Positions 24,632-32,454 of a stretch of DNA of 40,092 nt are shown here, piece by piece (within the stretch, counting starts at the first letter, position 1; each line of letters starts with the position of its first letter). The stretch comes from Paludibacteraceae bacterium. Its GTDB lineage: Bacteria > Bacteroidota > Bacteroidia > Bacteroidales > Paludibacteraceae. The stretch spans positions 1 through 40,092 of the forward strand of contig JAKSNK010000015.1 of the NCBI GenBank assembly GCA_024399835.1, written 5' to 3'. The translations under genes and the position numbers were made by a program. The notes beneath the pieces were generated by a model that did not search any database, had not been told where the DNA came from, and saw only the letters and a program-made list of their open reading frames with translations.

Positions 24632-26407
24632 TTATGCTTTAATCTGCTTTTCTGCAAGGAGTTCATTCAATTTAGTTTGGTAGTTCTCAAAATCTGCACT
24701 ATGGAACTCACTATAGTTCATCTGTTTGCAGAGGTTGATAATCTTCTTGAAGTAATCAATCACATCCAAGAAGTTGTCAAAATCATAGTCAGCATGACAG
24801 ATATCCATTACCAAATCCAACATATAGCGCTGACGGTCTAACGGGCAGACAGCGTCAATCTTGTCAAAGGCATCCTGCTGGAGGATAACGAAATCAATGA
24901 CCTCGCTTTTCCAAAACTCCTCATGATAATCTACAGGAACGCCGTCATCACCCAAGATATTGATTTGCTCCTGAATTTCCTTACCGCGTTGCAGATAAGT
25001 CTTCATTTCGTTCACTTTGCCTATCCATTGGTCGTCTATCAGTTTGCTGATATACTCGGCAAATTCGGGGTATTCGATGTATTTGGAATAGGAGTCAATC
25101 GGATTGACAGCGGGATAGCGTTTATGGTCGGCACGCGCCTGTTCCAAAGCGTAGAAGCAGCGTGCCACTTTTTTAGTACCCTCAGTCACCGGTTCTTTCA
25201 AGTTACCGCCGGCAGGAGATACCGTGCCGAGGAAAGTAACCGAACCTGTCTTGCCGTTATTCAGATACACATATCCTGCGCGGGCGTAGAAAGCACCGAT
25301 AATAGCACTCAAGTCCATCGGGAAGGCGTCCTGTCCGGGCAATTCCTCCATACGGTTACTCATCTCACGCAGGGCTTGTGCCCAACGGGAAGTAGAGTCA
25401 GCCATCAGCAATACGCGCAGTCCCATTGAGCGGTAATACTCGGCGATAGTCATTGAAGTATAGACAGATGCCTCACGGCTGGCAACAGGCATATTGGATG
25501 TATTGGCAATAATGATGGTACGCTCCATCAGTTTGCGTCCTGTGTGCGGGTCTTCCAATTCGGGGAACTCGGTAAAGGTCTCTACGACCTCGTTGGCACG
25601 CTCACCGCAAGCAGCGATGATTACGATATCCGCTTCTGCCTGTTTGGAAATAGCGTGTTGGAGCACCGTCTTACCTGTTCCGAAAGGACCGGGAATAAAG
25701 CCCGTACCACCTTCGCAGATGGGGTTAGCGGTATCGATGGTACGCACACCTGTTTCAAGCAGTTTGAATGGACGGGGTTTGGACTTATATGCCAAGATGG
25801 CTTTTTTTACAGGCCATTTCTGCACCATAGTCACGATATGGTCCACACCTTCTGCATCAGTCAGAACGGCGATAGTATCTTCTATCTTGTATTCGCCTGC
25901 AGGTACGATAGACTTGACGGTATAAGTTCCTTCGAACACAAACGGCACCATGATTTTGTGCGGTTGGTGGTTCTCGTCCACCTCACCAAGCCAAGCGGCA
26001 GCTTCTACTTGGTCACCCACTTGGGCGATTGGTTCAAATTTCCACAATTTCTCTTTGTCCAATGGAAAATTATACTCACCGCGTTGCAAGAATACGCCGG
26101 TTAACTTGTCCAAGTCGTTTTGCAATCCGTCGTAGTTACGGCTTAACAAGCCCGGACCTAAAGTTACCTCCAGCATGTGTCCTGAGAACTCGACCGAGTC
26201 ACCCACTTTCAATCCACGAGTGGATTCAAAAACCTGTACAAACACATTCTCGCCGGTCACTTTAATCACCTCTGCCATCAGTTTGGTTATCTTGCCGGAG
26301 TCGGCACTGCCCACACTGATATAAGCGATTTCGTTTTGCGATACAGGACCATCTACCACAACCGTTACAAGGTTGGAAATGATTCCTTTTACTTTTCCTG
26401 TTGTCAT
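24632..26407 (-). CDS. ntpA: V-type ATP synthase subunit A (catalytic)
   Basis: 591 residues, the normal size including the bulge domain that separates A from F-type beta subunits. The P-loop is GPFGTGKT at residues 240-247. Further family segments are CGERANEVVE, SREASVYTSMTIAEYYRSMG and MADSTSRWAQALREMS. It hydrolyses or makes ATP in the head of the complex. It is preceded by the DUF2764 gene at 20 bp. Confidence 0.97.
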   Translation of the reverse strand: MTTGKVKGIISNLVTVVVDGPVSQNEIAYISVGSADSGKITKLMAEVIKVTGENVFVQVFESTRGLKVGDSVEFSGHMLEVTLGPGLLSRNYDGLQNDLDKLTGVFLQRGEYNFPLDKEKLWKFEPIAQVGDQVEAAAWLGEVDENHQPHKIMVPFVFEGTYTVKSIVPAGEYKIEDTIAVLTDAEGVDHIVTMVQKWPVKKAILAYKSKPRPFKLLETGVRTIDTANPICEGGTGFIPGPFGTGKTVLQHAISKQAEADIVIIAACGERANEVVETFTEFPELEDPHTGRKLMERTIIIANTSNMPVASREASVYTSMTIAEYYRSMGLRVLLMADSTSRWAQALREMSNRMEELPGQDAFPMDLSAIIGAFYARAGYVYLNNGKTGSVTFLGTVSPAGGNLKEPVTEGTKKVARCFYALEQARADHKRYPAVNPIDSYSKYIEYPEFAEYISKLIDDQWIGKVNEMKTYLQRGKEIQEQINILGDDGVPVDYHEEFWKSEVIDFVILQQDAFDKIDAVCPLDRQRYMLDLVMDICHADYDFDNFLDVIDYFKKIINLCKQMNYSEFHSADFENYQTKLNELLAEKQIKA

Positions 26408-26427
26408 TATATTTACGATTTTATCAT

Positions 26428-26961
26428 TTACAATTTACCATTAATGCCATGTTTCATATCTGCCACTATGTCGCGGAAGATGCGTTCGCCGGTCTCTCTT
26501 GTCAGAACATCCCATCGGCAAAGCATCTGCAATTCCAGATAATATGCCAATACATTTTCCAACGAGAAACTGACCATAGCCGTTCTATCTTCTATCCAGG
26601 CGAAACGCACGGCATCTATTTGCCGTTCGCGCTCGTACAGATTAGGTATTTGGCTTAGAGCTTTGACGGTAGAATCAATATCGGTCGGCATCTCACCTAT
26701 AATATATTTGCGCGCGTCAAAACCGTGTTTGCGGCATATCTCGGCAGTAAGAATATTGTTCAAATCGCGATTAAATGCCTGCCAATCGCGGATAAACGCG
26801 CAAGTGCCGTAGGAAGCGCGGCATTTCATCAGCCGTAACTGCTCACGGTCGCTATCGGTCAGTTGCTCTGCCAACTGTTCCTCCAACTGCTCAACGGTCA
26901 TTGGGGCTTTGTCACCTGCATGCAACTCCGGCAAACCTGCTATTAAATATTCGTAACCCAT
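26428..26961 (-). CDS. DUF2764 protein of the V-ATPase operon
   Basis: 177 residues starting MGYEYLIAGLPELHAGDKAP, typical of the DUF2764 family found in V-ATPase operons of Bacteroidetes and relatives. It is soluble and largely helical, with an acidic start and conserved-looking YGTCAFIRDWQAFNRDLNNILTA-like and FSLENVLAYYLELQ segments. Its place between E and A is where subunit C (with F) lies in other V-type operons, and no C gene is present here. A role as a reduced C-like connector is therefore plausible but inferred. Confidence 0.85.
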   Translation of the reverse strand: MGYEYLIAGLPELHAGDKAPMTVEQLEEQLAEQLTDSDREQLRLMKCRASYGTCAFIRDWQAFNRDLNNILTAEICRKHGFDARKYIIGEMPTDIDSTVKALSQIPNLYERERQIDAVRFAWIEDRTAMVSFSLENVLAYYLELQMLCRWDVLTRETGERIFRDIVADMKHGINGKL

Positions 26962-27008
26962 AGTTTATCTAGTTTTCTAGTTACCTAGTAATCTAGTTTT
27001 TCAGTTTC
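26962..27008 (-). repeat. 8-bp periodic CTAG repeat between ntpE and DUF2764
   Basis: On the plus strand CTAG recurs every 8 bp (units TCTAGTTT, TCTAGTTA, CCTAGTAA, TCTAGTTT, then the decayed TTCAGTTT and CTTAG). The repeat fills the whole 47-bp spacer of an otherwise tight operon. It looks related in period, and partly in sequence, to the GAATCGG octamers elsewhere. Confidence 0.8.
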
Positions 27009-27593
27009 TTAGAACAACAGTTCTATCAATTGCGGTCTAAGGAACTCCCGGAAGTAATCAATAAATTCAGCTTCTCCGAATGCCATTTTATAGCCGCCCT
27101 TTTCAGGTTTGAGTTGGAAATCGGTTTTCATGCCTTTGACCTCTTTGACGGTCACGCCTTTATCCAGCAGGTCTTTGGCGTTGGCTGCGAAATATGCTTT
27201 CAGTGCCTCTGCATCTTTGGCTTCAATCGTCACATGTCCTTTAGCAGCCATGCTCTCAGCCATTTTGGCGATAATGCTTTGCATAAAAGCAGCATCTGCC
27301 GTAGCGGCATGTATATTGGCTTCCACCACTTTGCCGTTGACCAAGTCTGTTACTTCGGTTTTGAGAGCATTTACGCTCTGCTCGGCAAACATTTTAAGTT
27401 CGGAACGAGCATGTGCATCCAAGTCTTTGGCTTTTTGCTCAGCGGCTTGAATGAGTGCCTCTGCCTCTGCTTTGGCTTTGTCAACGATGATTTTGGCTTC
27501 TGCCTCTGCCTTGGCGATGATTGCTTGTGCCTCCTGATTGCCTTTCTCTACGCCCTCGGCATAGATTTTACTCGTAATTTCTTCCAGTTTCAT
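27009..27593 (-). CDS. ntpE: V-type ATP synthase subunit E (peripheral stalk)
   Basis: 194 residues. The first 100 form a long Ala/Glu/Lys-rich helix (QEAQAIIAKAEAEAKIIVDK), as expected for the stalk. A globular C-terminal part ends in DYFREFLRPQLIELLF. It is the first gene of the operon, about 57 bp below the predicted transcription start. No partner G/H stalk gene is seen nearby. Confidence 0.9.
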   Translation of the reverse strand: MKLEEITSKIYAEGVEKGNQEAQAIIAKAEAEAKIIVDKAKAEAEALIQAAEQKAKDLDAHARSELKMFAEQSVNALKTEVTDLVNGKVVEANIHAATADAAFMQSIIAKMAESMAAKGHVTIEAKDAEALKAYFAANAKDLLDKGVTVKEVKGMKTDFQLKPEKGGYKMAFGEAEFIDYFREFLRPQLIELLF

Positions 27594-27656
27594 ATAATTT
27601 GTATGTTTAATTATCTGCGTAATTTTTCACTCAACCCCCTTCACTCAATTCGACTG

Positions 27657-27688
27657 CAAATTTACAAAAAATAAATGTATTCTGCAAA
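27657..27688 (-). promoter_or_regulatory. Promoter of the V-ATPase operon
   Basis: On the minus strand, TAAATTTG at 27664-27657 and TTTG at 27688-27685, spacer 20 bp. It is the only good promoter seen for the genes from ntpE down to ntpK, and possibly on to pspC. Confidence 0.78.
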
Positions 27689-27740
27689 TATTTTTATATA
27701 AAAACACATTTTTCGTCAAAATTTATACACTCCTGCCAAA

Positions 27741-27774
27741 AGAGAACTCCCACCCGAATGGGCAGGAGTTCTCT
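27741..27774 (-). terminator. Terminator after the L28-L33-DUF4295 operon
   Basis: Inverted repeat with 10-bp arms (AGAGAACTCC at 27741-27750 and GGAGTTCTCT at 27765-27774), followed on the minus strand by TTTT. A second pairing (CCTGCC with GGCAGG) is also possible. It separates the ribosomal operon from the V-ATPase promoter. Confidence 0.75.
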
Positions 27775-27798
27775 AAAAATTGTTGTAACGGAATGTTT

Positions 27799-27951
27799 TT
27801 ATTTAAAATATTCGTTTACATGATCGTTTTCAACTACTTCCTCTTGGAAGATATAAGCGCCGGTTTTGGGGCTTTTAACCATTTTGATGCACTTGGTGTG
27901 CGTACGACCGGCATTACCTGTATGCAATGTTGCAACCGCTTTCTTTGCCAT
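27799..27951 (-). CDS. DUF4295 small basic protein
   Basis: 50 residues, MAKKAVATLHTGNAGRTHTK at the start and VVENDHVNEYFK at the end. This short Lys-rich protein is conserved next to ribosomal proteins L28 and L33 in Bacteroidetes and is annotated as DUF4295. A link to the ribosome is likely from context but not established. It lies 28 bp after rpmG. Confidence 0.88.
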   Translation of the reverse strand: MAKKAVATLHTGNAGRTHTKCIKMVKSPKTGAYIFQEEVVENDHVNEYFK

Positions 27952-27979
27952 AGTTTAAACCTTTCAATTAGTTGGTTAA

Positions 27980-28168
27980 TTACTTAATTTCCTTGTGAAG
28001 GGTGTACTTCTTCAGGTAAGGGTTATACTTCATCAACTCCAAACGATCGGGAGTGTTCTTACGGTTTTTGGTGGTAATGTAACGAGACATACCGGGCACA
28101 CCGCTGGCCTTCTGTTCCGTGCATTCAAGAATAACTTGTACACGAGCTTCTTTCGTTTTCTTTGCCAT
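27980..28168 (-). CDS. rpmG: 50S ribosomal protein L33
   Basis: 62 residues, [20 protein letters not shown], then [23 protein letters not shown], which is the L33 signature. Only one Cys is present, so this is the zinc-free form. It is a small protein of the large subunit near the exit site. It lies 17 bp after rpmB in the usual L28-L33-DUF4295 order. Confidence 0.95.
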   Translation of the reverse strand: MAKKTKEARVQVILECTEQKASGVPGMSRYITTKNRKNTPDRLELMKYNPYLKKYTLHKEIK

Positions 28169-28185
28169 AGTTTACTCCTCCTTGT

Positions 28186-28425
28186 TTATTCGTAAAGATA
28201 CCCTTTTTCGGCGGCCTGCTTCAGAGCAGCGTCCAAACCGATTTTGTTAATTGTACGCAGACCAGCGGCACTCACGTTTAAGCTGATCCAGCAATCCTGT
28301 TCTACCCAGTAGAACTTCTTGTGGAACAAGTTCACATCAAAGCTGCGTTTTGTGTGGCGCTTTGAGTGCGAGACATTGCATCCCATCATGGCTCTCTTGC
28401 CGGTAATTTGACAAATTTTTGACAT
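28186..28425 (-). CDS. rpmB: 50S ribosomal protein L28
   Basis: 79 residues, [27 protein letters not shown], the L28 signature (GKxxxxGNxxSHSxxxTKR type). It ends in the Bacteroidetes-style AAEKGYLYE. It is the first gene of a three-gene minus-strand operon, about 77 bp below the predicted transcription start. Confidence 0.95.
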   Translation of the reverse strand: MSKICQITGKRAMMGCNVSHSKRHTKRSFDVNLFHKKFYWVEQDCWISLNVSAAGLRTINKIGLDAALKQAAEKGYLYE

Positions 28426-28507
28426 TTTAGTATATATTTTATTAGTTTTTTTCGATTTTATGCGCTCTGTTTACCTCACTTTTATCCACTATGAGCGAAA
28501 ATTCGTG

Positions 28508-28539
28508 CAAAATTACAAAAAAAATTTCACATACACAAA
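28508..28539 (-). promoter_or_regulatory. Promoter of the rpmB-rpmG-DUF4295 operon
   Basis: On the minus strand, TAATTTTG at 28515-28508 and TTTG at 28539-28536, spacer 20 bp. Confidence 0.75.
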
Positions 28540-28584
28540 TCTTTTAGGCATTTTTTTCAAAAAAAACAAAAAACCGTCTTTTTT

Positions 28585-28628
28585 CTGCCAAAATGTCAGC
28601 AATGTCAGCATTTTTATTTGTTTGGCAG
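28585..28628 (+). promoter_or_regulatory. Probable activator or repressor sites upstream of groES
   Basis: Two tandem copies of ATGTCAGCA (28593-28601 and 28602-28610) lie inside an inverted repeat, CTGCCAAA (28585-28592) and TTTGGCAG (28621-28628). TGTCAGCA and its inverse also occur before clpB. The sites end about 15 bp before the -24 element. Confidence 0.6.
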
Positions 28629-28641
28629 AACGGCATTTTGT

Positions 28642-28658
28642 TTGGCACACTATTTGTA
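28642..28658 (+). promoter_or_regulatory. Sigma-54-like (-24/-12) promoter of groES-groEL
   Basis: TTGGCACACTATTTGTA. It has GG at 28644-28645 and the -12 G at 28656, with exactly 10 bases between, as the sigma-54 class requires. The -12 dinucleotide is GT rather than the preferred GC. No TAnnTTTG element with a matching TTTG is present in the groES leader. The predicted transcript starts near 28669, leaving a 50-nt leader. Confidence 0.6.
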
Positions 28659-28718
28659 TTATGGTAAACGGGCAGGCAAACTGCGCAAATTGATATTAAC
28701 AAACAAAACAAAAACAAT

Positions 28719-28991
28719 ATGAAAGTAACTCCATTGGCAGATCGCGTACTGGTTAGACCGGTCGCTGCCGAAACAAAAACGGCTGCGGGCATTATTATTC
28801 CCGACAGCGCCAAAGAAAAACCCCTGAAAGGTGAAGTTATCGCCGTTGGTCAGGGTACCAAAGATGAACAAATGATTCTCAAAGCAGGTGACACCGTGTT
28901 ATATGGCAAGTATGCCGGCACCGAGATTGAAATCGACAACGAGAAACTGCTTATTATGCGTCAGAGCGACGTCCTCGCCATCCTCGCATAA
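28719..28991 (+). CDS. groES: Co-chaperonin GroES
   Basis: 90 residues, the normal length. The start is MKVTPLADRVLVRPV; the mobile loop that touches GroEL is TAAGIIIPDSA; VLYGKYAGTEIEI and the DVLAIL ending follow. It caps the GroEL chamber. The stop overlaps the first base of an octamer repeat that fills the gap to groEL. Confidence 0.97.
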   Translation: MKVTPLADRVLVRPVAAETKTAAGIIIPDSAKEKPLKGEVIAVGQGTKDEQMILKAGDTVLYGKYAGTEIEIDNEKLLIMRQSDVLAILA

Positions 28992-29030
28992 CCGATTCAC
29001 CAATTAACCAACTAACCGATTAACCAACAA
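28991..29030 (+). repeat. Octamer tandem repeat between groES and groEL
   Basis: Five 8-bp units in perfect phase: ACCGATTC, ACCAATTA, ACCAACTA, ACCGATTA, ACCAACAA. Read on the other strand these are GAATCGGT, TAATTGGT and so on, the same family as the copies in rlmD and the RecD-like gene. The repeat starts on the groES stop codon and ends 6 bp before groEL. Confidence 0.85.
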
Positions 29031-29036
29031 AAAATT

Positions 29037-30665
29037 ATGGCAAAAGAACTTATTTATAATATTGAGGCGCGTGATGCCCTCAAACGTGGTGTTGACCAGT
29101 TGGCTGACGCCGTAAAAGTTACCCTTGGTCCGAAGGGTCGTAATGTGATTATTGACAAGAAATATGGTGCTCCTCATATCACCAAGGACGGTGTAACCGT
29201 TGCCAAGGAGATTGAACTGCCCGATGCACGCGAGAATCTGGGTGCTCAACTCGTTAAAGAAGTTGCCAGCAAGACAGGCGACCAAGCCGGTGACGGTACA
29301 ACCACTGCTACCGTTTTGGCACAAGCCATCGTAGGCGTAGGACTGAAGAACGTGACCGCAGGTGCCAACCCGATGGACCTGAAACGCGGTATAGACAAAG
29401 CCGTTGCTGCCGTTGTTACGAACATCAAAGAGCAGAGCGAGGTGGTCGGTAACGACTTCGACAAGATTGAGCAAGTGGCAACTATCTCCGCCAACAACGA
29501 TGCCGAAATCGGTAAACTGATTGCTGACGCCATGCGCAAAGTCAGCAAAGACGGCGTTATCACTATTGGCGAAGCCAAGGGCATGGACACCACCATCGAC
29601 GTGGTACAAGGTATGCAGTTTGACCGCGGGTATATCAGCCCCTATTTTGTCACCAATACCGAGACCATGGAAGCAGAAATGGATAAGCCCTATATCCTTA
29701 TCCACGACAAAAAAATATCCAATCTAAAGGAACTGCTTCCTGTTCTCGAACCGGCAGTACAGAGCGGCCGTCCGTTGCTGATTATTGCAGAGGATGTAGA
29801 TAGCGAAGCATTGACCACCCTGGTTGTAAACCGTCTGCGTGCGCAACTGAAGATTTGCGCCGTCAAGGCACCCGGCTTTGGCGACCGTCGCAAAGAGATG
29901 TTGCAGGACATTGCCATTCTGACAGGCGGTACCGTTATCAGCGAAGAGACCGGCATCAAGTTGGAGCAAGCCACATTGGAGATGTTGGGTACGGCTGAGA
30001 ATGTAACTATCAGCAAGGACAATACGACTATCGTTAACGGTGCAGGCGACAAAGAAGCCATTGCCAACCGTATTGCACAAATCAAGGCACAGATTGCCGC
30101 TACCAAATCGACCTACGACAAGGAGAAACTGCAGGAGCGTCTTGCCAAACTTGCAGGCGGTGTAGCCCAACTCAATGTAGGTGCTGCCTCCGAGGTAGAG
30201 ATGAAGGAGAAGAAAGACCGCGTAGATGATGCCTTGAGTGCTACTCGCGCTGCCATTGAAGAAGGTATCGTACCCGGTGGCGGTGTCGCTTATATCCGTG
30301 CGCAAGAGGCGTTAAAGGGTCTCAAAGGCGAGAACGAAGACGAGCAGACCGGTATTGAGATTATCCGCCGTGCTATCGAAGAGCCGCTCCGTCAGATTGT
30401 GAAGAACGCCGGCAAAGAAGGTGCTGTCGTAGTAGATAAAGTCCGCAACGGCAAAGGCGACTTCGGCTACAATGCCCGCAAGGACGAGTACGAGAACATG
30501 AAAGCAGCCGGTGTGGTAGATCCCGCCAAGGTTACGCGCGTAGCATTGGAGAACGCTGCCAGCATCGCAGGCATGTTCCTGACCACCGAATGCGTTATCA
30601 CGGACATCAAGGAAGAGAACCCCGCTCCTGCTATGCCTAATCCCGGTATGGGAGGAATGATGTAA
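29037..30665 (+). CDS. groEL: Chaperonin GroEL
   Basis: 542 residues. Family segments are [14 protein letters not shown], the ATP-binding [13 protein letters not shown], and the apical [31 protein letters not shown] follows, and the C terminus is Gly/Met-rich (NPGMGGMM). It folds proteins in a double heptamer ring with GroES. It is co-transcribed with groES from the promoter at 28642. Confidence 0.98.
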   Translation: MAKELIYNIEARDALKRGVDQLADAVKVTLGPKGRNVIIDKKYGAPHITKDGVTVAKEIELPDARENLGAQLVKEVASKTGDQAGDGTTTATVLAQAIVGVGLKNVTAGANPMDLKRGIDKAVAAVVTNIKEQSEVVGNDFDKIEQVATISANNDAEIGKLIADAMRKVSKDGVITIGEAKGMDTTIDVVQGMQFDRGYISPYFVTNTETMEAEMDKPYILIHDKKISNLKELLPVLEPAVQSGRPLLIIAEDVDSEALTTLVVNRLRAQLKICAVKAPGFGDRRKEMLQDIAILTGGTVISEETGIKLEQATLEMLGTAENVTISKDNTTIVNGAGDKEAIANRIAQIKAQIAATKSTYDKEKLQERLAKLAGGVAQLNVGAASEVEMKEKKDRVDDALSATRAAIEEGIVPGGGVAYIRAQEALKGLKGENEDEQTGIEIIRRAIEEPLRQIVKNAGKEGAVVVDKVRNGKGDFGYNARKDEYENMKAAGVVDPAKVTRVALENAASIAGMFLTTECVITDIKEENPAPAMPNPGMGGMM

Positions 30666-30690
30666 GAGCGTAGTTTTCTCGGGTCTTTGC

Positions 30691-30723
30691 CGACGGCGGA
30701 CCGACGGCGAACCGACGGCGAAG
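30691..30723 (+). repeat. Three 11-bp tandem repeats after groEL
   Basis: CGACGGCGGAC, CGACGGCGAAC and CGACGGCGAAG in direct succession. They occupy the short space between groEL and the convergent YihY gene. No terminator hairpin with a T-run is evident here. Confidence 0.8.
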
Positions 30724-30746
30724 TATAAGATGAGTGGCACCTGATA

Positions 30747-32060
30747 CTACAAATCCCGAACAAAAACCCGGTCAAAAGTAGAGTTTTGCGATTGGACAAC
30801 GGAATAGCGTTGCCAGAAATCCTGCATGGCAGGCGTAGGGCTTTGGAGAAACATCTCCGACCCTTGCCTGCCAATGCGTTCATATACCATTCCCACCGTA
30901 ATCTGATGCGTATCCAATGCCGGTTGATAGGTGCGTTCCTCTTCGCCGGTAATGTGAACTTCCCGCAAAATACCCACTTCGGTCAATCTGCGAACCAGCA
31001 GGTTGACCAATCGTGTAGGAAGATGTTCCTGCTGTGCCAACTGGTGGGTGGTAAGAGGTGCCTCGTCGGCTTCAAAACGGCGAATAATAACCTGCAGCAG
31101 ATATAGCATGACAAAATCTTTGTAGCGACGGGAGATGGTATTCAGTTCAGTTTCGTACTCAAATTCTTCCTGGTTTTGAATAGAGAACGACATTTCCGCT
31201 CCCACCAGTATCATCAGGCACGACCATTGCAGCCAAGTGAGCAGCAGGGGAATACTGGCAAAAGCGCCATAGACGACACTCGTTCTGGACAAGAAGACGA
31301 TAATATAAACCGACAGCGTTTGCAGCAGTTGGAACAGCGTGCCGATTACCACACCCGGTATGAGGGCACTCATAAAGCGCACTTTGGTATTGGGGATAGC
31401 CATATACATCCATGTGAAGACACCCCAAGCGATAACAAAACTGAGGAACTTGACGAGTCCGGTCTGCACATCCTGCAGAAAAGCCAAGTGAGACAAGCCG
31501 GCAGCAGCCGTATTGAGGAAGATACTGAGTCCGGAAGTGACGACCATCAGCACCGGGATAAGAAAGAGAATAAAGATATAGTTGGTCAATTGGCGGGGAA
31601 TGGAGCGCGATTGGCGCACATTCCAAATGCCGTTGAACGACTGCTCGACTGTTCGGAAGAACGAATAGACCGCCCATAGCAGGATGAGCAACCCCACTCC
31701 GATGAAGGCGCCGCCCTGTGCCGTGTCCAGATAACGCTCTACGAAGCCCATGATGGTCGGCACCATGTTCATTTGCCCCAAGAAAGATTTATTCAGCGAA
31801 TTTTCTATTATGCCGTCAAAGCCGAAGCCCTTGGCGACAGCCAATACCATTGCCAAAATAGGAACAATGGCGAACATCAGCGAATAAGTCAGTCCGCTGG
31901 CGCGGATATTGAGGTCCTTGTTGACAAATCCGCGAATGGACAAGATGATAGTTTTGAGTACCGAGTAGATAATCCGTGTCGGTTTGGATAAAATGGTATT
32001 GTCGGTGACATGCCATAAATCGACAAAGAGGAAGTGCCTGAATTGCTGTATTTTTCCCAT
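30747..32060 (-). CDS. YihY/BrkB family membrane protein with C-terminal extension
   Basis: 437 residues from Met 32060 (MGKIQQFRHFLFVDLWHV). The first 300 residues hold six membrane segments of the YihY family. Typical pieces are IRASGLTYSLMFAIVPILAM, WAVYSFFRTVEQSFNGIWNV and VVYGAFASIPLLLTWLQWSCLMILVGAE. The remaining 130 residues are soluble and look like a winged-helix domain (PLTTHQLAQQEHLPTRLVNLLVRRLTEVGIL). Early annotation as ribonuclease BN is considered wrong for this family; the role is unknown. A Met at 32084 would overlap the RNase P RNA end and is less likely. No promoter of its own is seen, so read-through from rnpB is possible. Confidence 0.88.
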   Translation of the reverse strand: MGKIQQFRHFLFVDLWHVTDNTILSKPTRIIYSVLKTIILSIRGFVNKDLNIRASGLTYSLMFAIVPILAMVLAVAKGFGFDGIIENSLNKSFLGQMNMVPTIMGFVERYLDTAQGGAFIGVGLLILLWAVYSFFRTVEQSFNGIWNVRQSRSIPRQLTNYIFILFLIPVLMVVTSGLSIFLNTAAAGLSHLAFLQDVQTGLVKFLSFVIAWGVFTWMYMAIPNTKVRFMSALIPGVVIGTLFQLLQTLSVYIIVFLSRTSVVYGAFASIPLLLTWLQWSCLMILVGAEMSFSIQNQEEFEYETELNTISRRYKDFVMLYLLQVIIRRFEADEAPLTTHQLAQQEHLPTRLVNLLVRRLTEVGILREVHITGEEERTYQPALDTHQITVGMVYERIGRQGSEMFLQSPTPAMQDFWQRYSVVQSQNSTFDRVFVRDL

Positions 32061-32086
32061 ACGGTTGCAGTTAATGTCATACATAA

Positions 32087-32403
32087 AAATACAGTAAATC
32101 TATAAGCCGGGTTCTGTGCGCCGAGGCGTGTCTGTCATTAATCTTGGTGAACGCATTGCTGCGCCACTCTCACGCTTCCTACCCTCCCACTCGGTCGAGC
32201 AGACCTCAAACATGGGTTTACATGGAATTGCACCACACAGTATGCTCGTTTCACCCGTCCTCCGGTTGCCCGGTACGACGACTCGTCTCTGTAGCAGGGA
32301 CCAAACATTGCTGCCTGACGGCCATTAACCGCTGTGTTGCTCTACGGTGCCCGGACTTTCCTCCCCGTCGTAAGACGAAGCGACAGACCGATTTACTGTA
32401 TTT
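32087..32403 (-). ncRNA. rnpB: RNase P RNA (bacterial type A)
   Basis: The minus strand carries the universal RNase P RNA pieces: GGAGGAAAGTCCGGGC near the 5' end (about 32364-32349) and ACAGAACCCGGCTTATAG near the 3' end. The ends pair perfectly over 14 bp (AAATACAGTAAATC at 32403-32390 with its complement at 32100-32087), giving a long P1 helix. A T-run (TTTTT) closes the 3' side, so the helix may also act as terminator. The 5' end sits 6 bases below a strong promoter. The RNA, about 317 nt, is the catalytic part of the enzyme that removes tRNA 5' leaders. Confidence 0.95.
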
Positions 32404-32408
32404 GACTG

Positions 32409-32440
32409 CAAAGGTACTAAAAAAAATTCACATGAGCAAA
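32409..32440 (-). promoter_or_regulatory. Promoter of rnpB
   Basis: On the minus strand, TACCTTTG at 32416-32409 and TTTG at 32440-32437, spacer 20 bp. CAGTC separates the -7 element from the predicted first base, as at the SRP RNA gene. Confidence 0.82.
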
Positions 32441-32454
32441 TTTTTTTGCTTTGC

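Noticed and set aside
29004-29705. 233-residue minus-strand reading frame opposite groEL
   Set aside because: Antisense shadow of groEL; overlaps its start and has no recognisable motif.
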